The position numbers and the translations under genes are program-made. From the NCBI GenBank assembly GCA_030144725.1, contig JASKMD010000015.1, positions 5,211,810 through 5,275,809 of the forward strand: DNA of 64,000 bases. Reading direction: 5' to 3'. This DNA is from Haematococcus lacustris. Its lineage: Eukaryota > Chlorophyta > Chlorophyceae > Chlamydomonadales > Haematococcaceae. The notes under the pieces were generated by a model. It saw only the letters and a list, made by a program, of their open reading frames with translations. It did not search any database and had not been told where the DNA came from. How positions within the stretch are numbered: the first letter of the stretch is position 1; each line of letters begins with the position of its first letter. Below, piece after piece: positions 55,846 to 64,000 of the stretch.

Positions 55846-58800
55846 TCAGCTGAGCAGCATGTGCATGCCTTTGATTGGCCCTATGGGTATGACGGTGGGG
55901 TGGCGGCAGCCCTGGTCTGGCCTGGCTGCCGTGAAGGTGAAGGCCGCTGCAAGCATGCCCAGCACCACACGTGCCTCCAGCAGTGCCATGTGCTGACCCA
56001 GGCAGTTGCGTGGGCCCTGCGCGTGTGCAGCACACCCTTGGCATGGCTGGGTGGGCAGGAGGGTGGGCGGAGCAGGAACGTGGGGAGGTAAGGTAAGGTA
56101 AGGTGGGTGGATGAGCAAGCCGGCAGGCCGGCAGGCAGGCAGGCAGGCAATAGGGGCTGCACGGCTAAGTACGTGTGGTGGCCTAGCCATACATTCATGC
56201 AGCATGTTTCATCATGTCAGTGGCTGACAAAGGCAACAGGAGCAGCTGGTGGTGGCTTCAGTGAGGGTGGCCCAGTGACCAGCCAATTTTTAGGTTGGCA
56301 AAGACCAGCGTTTGTGGCCACCTCTGATGTAAATGATGATGACTGCCAGCTGACACCCACGCAGCTGCAGCCTCCCTCCCTGACCGCTCCCTGACTTCCT
56401 GACTCCCTGACTTCCTGACTCCCTGACTTCCTTACCCCGGCATGCCACCTGTGAGCCCTGTCAGGACCCCTCTTGCCTGGATGAATGGCACAAACATGAA
56501 CAGCCTGTCCGCCTCATCCCAGCTATCGTACTCTCCTCCCGGCAGGAAGCGCTGGGGCCGGAACTGCTGAGGCTCACTGTAAAGGTTGTGGGTGCCCTGC
56601 ACACCCGCCCCAAGGCCAACAGCCGCAGCAGCAGTAGCAGCAGCAGCAGCCAGTGGGGCATGGTGGCACAGCACTCGGTGTGAGGGGCAGCAGCATGAGG
56701 TGCAGCGTCATCAGGGCAGTAGGGGCAGGTGAGGGCAGGTGAGGGCACCTGGAGGATGCAGGCCACCATGGTTCCGCGGGGCAGCTTGTGGCCGTGCAAC
56801 TCGTCATCAGCGGCCAGCGTGCGGGTGACTACCGGCACCACACTGCAGCCAGAGAGAAGGCAGCAAAGGGTTGGGAGGAGGGTGGAGGGCGGAGGGTGAA
56901 GGGTTTGAGGTTTGAGGCGGGAGGATTGAAACAAGAAAAGGTGGGAGGAGGGAGGAGGGAGGAGGGAGGAGGGAGGAGGGAGGAGGGAGGAGGGAGGAGG
57001 GAGGAGGGAGGAGGGAGGAGGGAGGAGGGAGGAGGGAGGAGGGAGGAGGGAGGAGGGAGGAGGGAGGAGGGAGGAGGGAGGAGGGAGGAGGGAGGAGGGA
57101 GGAGGGAGGAGGGAGGAGGGAGGAGGGAGGAGGGAGGAGGGAGGAGGGAGGAGGGAGGAGGGAGGAGGGAGGAGGGAGGAGGGAGGAGGGAGGAGGGAGG
57201 AGGGAGGAGGGAGGAGGGAGGAGGGAGGAGGGAGGAGGGAGGAGGGAGGAGGGAGGAGGGAGGAGGGAGGAGGGAGGAGGGAGGAGGGAGGAGGGAGGAG
57301 GGAGGAGGGAGGAGGGAGGAGGGAGGAGGGAGGAGGGAGGAGGGAGGAGGGAGGAGGGAGGAGGGAGGAGGGAGGAGGGAGGAGGGAGGAGGGAGGAGGG
57401 AGGAGGGAGGAGGGAGGAGGGAGGAGGGAGGAGGGAGGAGGGAGGAGGGAGGAGGGAGGCACCTTTCAGGAACCCTGAACCTGCAACCTGCACCTCAGCT
57501 GAGCCTTGCCCCTGCTGTCTCTTCCCGCCCAGCACGCAACCTCACCTATACTTCCGCAGCGCCTCCTTAAGCACCGCCAGTGTGTAGGTCATGCTGTCAA
57601 CCTCACGTCGCGGCGGCTGCTGCCCGGCTGCCAGTTTGCCAAACACGGCGGCCCCCTCCGCCCTCACCTGCTCAACAGCAGGCCCAGAGGGGAGGGTGCA
57701 GAGTGGGCAGTGTGGGAGGCAGCGCAGCTAAGCAGGTGGACTGGGCAGGATGAGCCGGCTATGCCCATGTTGACGCACACAGCATTCCTTCCTATGATTA
57801 TAGTCTGTCAAGTACAGACAGGATGAGCTGGCGGGCCTAACAGCAAAGCATAGAAAGTCAGGCGGGGAAGGCAGGCTACGCAAGCGGGTCAGCAGTGCAG
57901 GGACGCAAGTCCGGCTACGCACTGGTACAAGCACACAGCACCACTTCCATGGATCATAGCATTGCAGAGGAGTCTCAGGCCCTTCCTACCCCTCTGTTCC
58001 GCATCTCACAGTGCATATGATAGGGCTCCCATCGATGATTATGTTTGGTTTCGGGTCACAAGCCTTGCTGTGGTGAGTGGGGTGACTGGGTTTACCCCTT
58101 CTCCCAGCCACTGTATTCATCTCATTCCCAGGATCCAGCCTCCCTGCCTCAACACCCCCATGCCCTTCCTCTGCGCCTCTCCATTTTGCCCCTCCCCCCC
58201 GTCACCGGTCACTGACCCCCCACACCCCCATGCCCCACCACCCACCCACTGTCCCTCCTGCTCCTTACCCTGCTGCTGCTAGTCCATCTCACCCACTCCC
58301 CCTCTTCCAACCCCCCCCTGCCCCACCTCGCGCAGGCAGTTGTCACTAACCCCCCTCCCATCATGCCCGCCCAGCCACACCCCACCCACCCCACCCAGCT
58401 CTACCAAGTCCTCCCCCAACCAACCCCAGGGGGGCCTGTGGGTCCCACCCTGTCACCTGCCCCTACCCTACCCACTCCCTCCCCCTTTCCTCTGTTTTCC
58501 TCCTCCCAATCCCTCTGCTTTCCTCCGCGCTCCTGCCTTCCTTTTCCTCCTCCCTCATATCTTCTGTATTCCTCCTCCCCCTTCCTCTCTTATCCTCCTT
58601 TCCCTTCCTCTCACTTCACCCTGCGCCCCTCCTCCTCTTTTCCTCCTACCCCTTCCTTTCTCTTCCCTTTCCCCTTCCCATCTTTTCCTTCTCCCCTTCC
58701 CATCTTTTCCTTCTACCCCTTCCTATCTTTTTCTCCTTCCCCTTACTCTATCTTCCCCTTCCCCCTACCCCTCTCTTCCTCCTCTCCCTCCCAACTCCTC

Positions 58801-60975
58801 CCTTGCCCCGCTCCCCTCACCTGTTCCATCACTGCAGGGTTCTGACTCATTTCATACACGCTCCATGTCAGCATGGCGGCGCTGGTCTCATGGCCTGCCA
58901 GCAGGAAGGTCTTGATCTCGTAGCACAGCTGCGTCTCCAGCCCGCTGCTCCACACACTGCCGCTTGCCTCCAGGGACTCCATCACACGGTCCAGGATGTC
59001 GGGCCGGGCCCGCACCACACCCTTGCGCCGGGCTGTCCAGCGCTGCCTGAGGCAGGCAGGGGGGCCAAGCAGGAGGCTGGTGGGGGGGCGGCGGGGGAGT
59101 GGGGTGGGGTGGGGTGGGGTGGGGTACGCTACGCACTGCCCCCAAAGGCCCCTGAGTCTCCTGCCAACTGGTGCGCTGCCTTGTGAAGCTTCGAACGTGT
59201 TAGCGTCGGCATGGGGTGCTGGTTAGGGGTCCCGGATGGTGTTAGGGTACCGAGCTGCTGCTGAGGGCTGTCCTGAGAGCTGGCTTGTGCACTGCCCTCA
59301 GGGGGCGCTGGCTTGCATGGCCCGGGTCAGAGCAGCACAGCCAGACATCAGCCTCTGCTGCTGTGTGTAGAGCATGGAACGGGCTGGAGCACCCCGCTAG
59401 CAGGCCTGGCTGGTGGCTACCCCTGCGGGGCTGGGCATGCCTGGCTGGGCAGCAGCATGGGCTTGCCGATCTGAATTCCAGGGGCAGGCGCCATCTCGTC
59501 AAAAGCCTCTATCCTGTGGCGCATCCTGCTGCCCTGCTCCTGCTGCTCCTGCTGCTCCTGCTGCCCTGCTCCTGCTGCCACCAGCCCTGCAGCACTGAAG
59601 GGATCTGGGGCTTCAGTCTAGGGGAGACCAGGGGCTGCCTCCCTTCATCCCGCCGCCCCCACCAGCTGCCACCACCATGTGGCTGACACTGAGAGCATGT
59701 TCTTCCACCGCATGCACCCAGTGTCCCACTAGGACTGGGACTGCTGGCGGCACACAGAATCCCATTGGGACTGGGACTTGTCTGCTTACTGGCGGCACAG
59801 AGATACCACCCCGCCCTCATGGGACCTCACCCCTGCCCCCTCTACACTTGTGGGACCCTGCCCCTTGAAAGACTGTGGGGCCCCTGCCCCTCTGTCCCCA
59901 ACAAGGTCAGCTGCCTCAGACCCTGACCTGAAGTAGTTGATGAGGAAGTTGTTCAGCTCTGCCATGCGCCATCGGAAGCGCCAGAACTCTGGCAACATGG
60001 GCAGGTACATGCGGTACGGGCGCAGTACACGGCGGTTAGCCTCTTCCATGACAGGCAGGTACAGCTGAGGGAACACCTGGGACCAGGAGGGCGATGACAC
60101 CACTTGCAGTCCAATGTACTCCAATGGTCTGGTGGGCAGGTAGAGGTAGGGCAAGGGGGGCCTACTGGCAGGAGTGCAGGCAGGGCTGAGTTACTGGGTG
60201 GCTGATGTGTCCAGCAAAAGCAGCCAGACAGGAAAGCTACAGCAGGGGCCGCAGTGTACGTCCAGGTGGGCGGTAAGAGAGCTTCGCCGGATCTACGAAC
60301 CGGTCCGGGGCAGGTTCGGCTCACCCGGTCGCACTCCTCGGGCTCCATGCTCAGCACCGCCTCGCCGATGACTTGCAGCGTGAGGAGCCGGAACTCCTCC
60401 TCGACGTCGACCGGCTGCCCGGTGCCGCGCTGCCCCGCCAGCTTCTTGCACAAGCGCTCGGTGGCGTTGCGGGCGATGGGGATGATGTCGTCCAAGATGT
60501 CGGTGCGAAGCGCGGGACCGATGAGCAGGCGCTGCTTTTGCCACAGCTCGCCGTCGGCCGTGACTAGGCCGGAGCCCAGGATAGGCAGAAATGGCTTGTA
60601 GCTGAGGCCCAGGTCCTTATTGTACACCTTCTGCCCCGTCTGGAAAACGCGCTTCAGAGCGGCCGGGTCGCACACGGCCACACCCTGGGTGTTGAGGATG
60701 CGGTACCTGACAATGGGCCCACGCATCTTGATCCACTCCTCCATCACATCCCACGCGCCCTTGCCCTTGTACGCGCATGTCAGCAGCGGGACGACGTGCC
60801 CTAGAAGCCAGTTATAGCCAGGCGCCCTGGGTACGCTGGACAGGCCTCGCTGAATGCGGAGATAATCCAACAGTCCACGGAGCGCCAGAAGTGCTATGAT
60901 GGCCCCGATGGCACATGATGCCAAGCAAGCGAGCTGTGCTGAGTTGAGCAGCTGAGAGAGCGTGGTTGCAGCCAT
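55846..60975 (-). CDS. Cytochrome P450 monooxygenase, 510 aa
   Basis: Seven exons, descending: 60975-60325, 60076-59928, 59046-58821, 57667-57546, 56842-56749, 56596-56477 and 56016-55846. Phases agree and the total is 511 codons. Residues about 10-35 form a hydrophobic membrane anchor followed by a Pro-rich hinge (SVPRAPGYNWLLGH). Helix I carries AGHETS (317-322), the ExxR motif is E377-R380, and the haem loop is FIQGPRNCLG with Cys459 as the iron ligand. It is therefore a complete class II-type enzyme, probably ER-bound and dependent on P450 reductase. All introns are GT-AG except the one after exon 6, which has a GC donor (CAG/GCAAGA). The intron between exons 4 and 5 is 703 bp and mostly a 7-bp satellite. 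I cannot assign a CYP family or substrate by eye. Confidence 0.95.
56941..57460 (+). repeat. GGGAGGA 7-bp satellite in a P450 intron
   Basis: About 74 perfect 7-bp units. The transcribed P450 pre-mRNA carries the pyrimidine complement, and the coding-opposite strand is G-rich and quadruplex-capable. Confidence 0.97.
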
Positions 60976-61575
60976 CGCCCTGCTACGGTGCGAATGAGAC
61001 AAGGCAGCGCTATAGATTTGAGTTTGTGGCTACGCCTCACTTTGACTAGTTGCGTCAATGTGCTTGGGAAATCAAGTCGTCTTACGGATGGAGCTTGTTG
61101 AGCGAGTCAGAGTCCCGCTCTGCTCATTAAGGTTCCGCGGCGTTACGGTCCTCTGCCGCGATGGGCAGATGGCCTGGTGGGCAGTGAAACGACAAGGTAA
61201 CCTATCAATGAACACTGAGTGATGGACTAGCGGCCATTTGTCAGGAAGCAGCGGTCAATTGTCAGGTGTCACTGGCCTAATGTCACAGCGCACCTGCTAC
61301 AGCTCACACAGCCTTGTAGCAGAGCATGCTTGCGGGGCTAGAGGTTGGAGATTTTATCATGAGCATGGATGGTAACATGGCATGCGATACTCCGTCGATT
61401 GCAAGCGGGCAGTCAGCCTTCTTCCCTCCTTACTCGTGCACCTGCATCGCAATGCTGCCGCCAGCAACGTAAAGGATCAGGGCGCCGACTGGCGCTACCA
61501 ACCGCCCTTATCGTTTGCAGACCAACACCCGCACCCCCACCTAGCTCACACTACTTTACCTTGTGACGTACTGCG
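60976..61575. promoter_or_regulatory. Shared divergent promoter region
   Basis: About 600 bp separate the P450 start (minus strand, 60975) from the plastid-protein start (plus strand, 61576), so the two genes are transcribed apart from here. No TATA box or known element is clear. Confidence 0.4.
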
Positions 61576-63879
61576 ATGCATAACCGCTCCATCGCAACCC
61601 AGACAGTTGGGCCTGGACACACACTACGTTCTGCGCCGCAGCTGGTGCGTACCTGCCTCTGCCAGTGGGCATATCGCACTTGCAAGCCAGCGATATGCAC
61701 GGCATTGTGCATGCAGGTTACATGCAGGCGTCCGAGCTGCGCAGTCCAAGCCCGCAAGTCGTCAAAGGTGACCCAGCCCCATGTGCAGATGTCTAGCACA
61801 AAGTAGATGCCAGCCAGGTGATGTCGTGATGAGCGCTTACTACATCCCTCACTGCAGTCAGCTGCTCCCATCCCTGAAAATGCGGAGGCGCCACCAACTC
61901 CAGCCCCAGTGGTTGAGGAAGTGCCAGCCAGCAAACCAAAGGGTCGCCCTCGGAAGACAGCCACATTGCAACCTCCCCCTGAGACAACAGCACAGCCTGA
62001 AACACAGGTAGTAGTGGAGCCCGCCTCCCAGGCTGCTCCCGTTCAGGACTCCTCCTCCCAAGTGCCCACACCCGCAGCACCAGCACCAGCAGCTCGGAAG
62101 CAGCGGTCAAGATCACGTAAGACCACCCCTGCGGCAGCACAGCCCCTGGAGGACGGCCAGCCACCTTCTGCTGCAGGCTCTGGTGTGGAGGTGGATCCCT
62201 CCCCGCCAGCACCCCCTGCTCCCAGCCCCTCAGCCACGCCTGACTCGGGAGACCCCCCAGCCTCAGCACCGCCAGCCGCCTCAGAGGAGGCAGCGGCGCC
62301 TACACCTGCACTGGCAGAGGCGGCGGTAGGGGCCCCCGCAGCAGAGCAGCCAGGTGTGCCAGCCAAGCCTAAGCGCCGCTCACGCAAAGCTTCCTCTGTG
62401 GCCACTCCCGAGGCCGCTGCCCTGCCCCCACCTGACGTAGTCCCTGAACCTGTCAGCACTTCCTCCCCAGCAGCAGCAGCACCACCACCATTACCTGCAG
62501 CAGAGCAGGCAGCAGGCCCAACTGTCCCTGGCGAGCAGATGAACGAGGCAGGCAGGGAGGCGAACCCAAGCTCAGGCAGTGCGCCGCCACCAGACCCACC
62601 AGCAGCAAAGCGCAAGACACGCACCCGCTCCCGAAAGACCAGCTCGGTCCCTGCAGAGAGTGAAGAGGCCCCGCCCCCGCCCGCCCCTGCCCCTGAGCCC
62701 CCTGCCCCTGAGCCACCCAGACCCCTGTTCCCTTCCTCCCTCCCCACCTCCCTGCAGCCCACTGTGGCCTCCCTCTCCCCGCTGCCACACCTACTTGAGA
62801 CAGCTGACCCTCACGCCAGCCCCTCCACCACTGCAGCTGCCGACCCCCACCCATCCTCCGCTGCTGGGTCAGCCAGCAGTGCCCAGGAAGCCAGCGGGGA
62901 GGTGGCAGAGAGCCTGTCAGGGGGGGCGGCCAGCGAGAGCCTGCACTACACCCCCTACGCTGGCAGTGTCCTCACTGAGGAGGTGCTGGATGATCAGCTG
63001 GCCAGGCAGGCTGAGGCGCGAGAGCAGCAGCTGGGCGAGTTTGACCTGCTGGGCGAGCCTGCACCTCAGCAGCACCCGCTTGCTGACCCAGCCAGCATGC
63101 CCTCTGCCTGGCGGTTGGGGCCGATGGAGCAGCAGGCTTCCCCCCGTGGCAGCCGGGCAGAGTTCCTGCGCAGTGCAGTGTCCACGGCTGAGCTGGACCT
63201 GCTGCAGCCGCAGCCAGAGCTGGGGGAGCTGGGGCTGGAGAAGCAGGGGCAGGATGGGGTGCTGGGGGTTGGGGGGAGGCCCAGGCCGCAGGTGGAGGTG
63301 CAGGACCTGCGGGTGGAGGGCGGCAGTCTGGCTGGTGGGTGGGCAAACAAGCTGGGAATGGGGCCGGGGCCAAGGGGCAGAAAGCAGCACGAAGCAGGGC
63401 AGGGTAGGGGCAGTGCTGGGGCCAAAGGGCAGGAGGGCAGCACAAAGTAGGGCAGGGGAGGTAGGTAGGATGGGAAGGGACAGGTGTGGGAATGAAGGGG
63501 AGGCCTGGAACGTGACTGCTGTACAGGCCTATGGAAGGCTGCTGCTCCATCGGCCCCAACCGCCATGGAAGGCTGAGCCTGCTCCCTACCCTTTACCCTC
63601 CATCACGCCTGTTCCCACGCCCTTGCGCCTAGCCTGCCCTCCCCTGCTCCTTGCCGCAGCCTATTTTGCCCCAACACGGAACTGTTGCGGTCGGGGTACA
63701 GTGACTGTGACTGCGGCTGTGATGGCCTACCCTGCCTTTACCTTAGCCTCCTTCCCTCAATTGCTGCTGCTGGCTTGTTCCCTGCAGAGGTTGAGTATGG
63801 GGTGCAGGCTGGCCTGGAGGAGGATGGGGTGGAGAAGTCAGTGCTGCGCGAATACATTGGCTCTGACATCTACAAGTGA
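61576..63879 (+). CDS. Probable plastid-targeted Ala/Pro-rich disordered protein, 586 aa
   Basis: Three exons: 61576-61767, 61858-63334 and 63788-63879. Phases agree and 1761 nt ends at TGA. Exon 1 (64 aa) is rich in Arg, Ala, Thr and Ser, nearly free of acidic residues, and ends RRPSCAVQARKSSK; CAVQA/R resembles an algal chloroplast transit-peptide cleavage site. Exon 2 begins with an AT-hook-like KPKGRPRKTA and repeats basic RSRKTT, RRSRKASS and RSRKTSS blocks in an acidic Ala/Pro background. It then has a more ordered stretch (LTEEVLDDQLARQAEAREQQ). Exon 3 ends EYIGSDIYK. The repeated basic blocks could bind nucleic acid. I recognise no family. The exon 2 donor was chosen because GCTG/GTGGGT restores frame with exon 3; other donors are possible. 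Confidence 0.7.
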
Positions 63880-64000
63880 GAGGAGGCGGGAGGGAGTTAG
63901 GGGAAACGGAAGGAGGGAGGAAAGTAGGATGAAGGGCAGGGCAGCAGTGTTAAAGGGGAGGGCAACAGGGGGGAGGGCGAGGGGGAGGCAAGGAAGGGGA
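63880..64000. other. 3' flank of the plastid-protein gene
   Basis: Purine-rich sequence, probably 3' UTR. No polyadenylation signal of the algal TGTAA type is seen before the window ends. Confidence 0.4.

Noticed and set aside
56461..57570. (PPSSLL)n and (GGRREE)n proteins
   Set aside because: Translations of the 7-bp satellite in a P450 intron.
60974..61002. Earlier P450 start upstream of the ATG at 60975
   Set aside because: The extension begins at a TTG codon and lacks an ATG. The ATG at 60973-60975 directly precedes the hydrophobic anchor.
1..64000. tRNA or rRNA genes
   Set aside because: I looked for cloverleaf arms with GGTTCRA-type T loops and for conserved rRNA segments and saw none convincing by eye. 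A covariance-model scan would be decisive.

Overview
The window is nuclear DNA of a green alga, most likely a chlamydomonadalean (volvocine/Haematococcus-like) species. Evidence: GC-rich sequence, short GT-AG introns in nearly every gene, a pherophorin-type cell-wall gene, a transit-peptide-like leader with a CAVQA-type end, many G- or C-rich microsatellites, and telomere-like TTAGGG repeats. No prokaryotic operon organisation is present. Species assignment is inference.

Region 1 (1-2467): the 3' half of a protein kinase gene on the + strand (427-1570), then non-coding DNA.

Region 2 (2468-30708): one huge nest of transposons. An outer CACTC-ended element (alpha) has a CA target duplication and private palindromic 18-bp subterminal satellites. 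It carries a second CACTC element (beta) in its CTG array. Beta carries a Ty1/copia LTR retrotransposon with a CTAGC target duplication. The copia pol gene is cut by a third CACTC element (delta). Alpha's right satellite also received a 2.1-kb element with 26-bp inverted repeats (gamma) and a 287-bp hAT MITE. About 7 kb running from alpha's satellite into copia pol is tandemly duplicated. Removing the insertions in order rejoins each host sequence cleanly, so the order of events can be read.

Region 3 (30709-42890): host genes and dispersed repeats. There is an EIF1AD-like gene (-), a fragment resembling a Y-family polymerase little finger (+), a perfect-hairpin cluster, and a pherophorin-like gene (-).

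Region 4 (42890-47370): wreckage of TnpB/Fanzor-like genes in both orientations. It includes an 86-bp minisatellite grown from the gene's own coding sequence, a 742-bp hAT element splitting that array, a head-to-head telomeric repeat inside the N-terminal half, and a 545-bp CCCCCG array between two outward-facing C-terminal fragments.

Region 5 (47371-64000): conventional host genes whose exon models close in frame: a secreted FAS1-domain protein (+, 8 exons, one of 15 nt), COX17 (-, 3 exons), a full-length cytochrome P450 (-, 7 exons, with a GGGAGGA satellite in one intron), and a divergently transcribed, probably plastid-targeted disordered protein (+, 3 exons).

These host genes do not form a pathway. 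The distinctive biology is the layered record of mobile elements and the satellites they carry.
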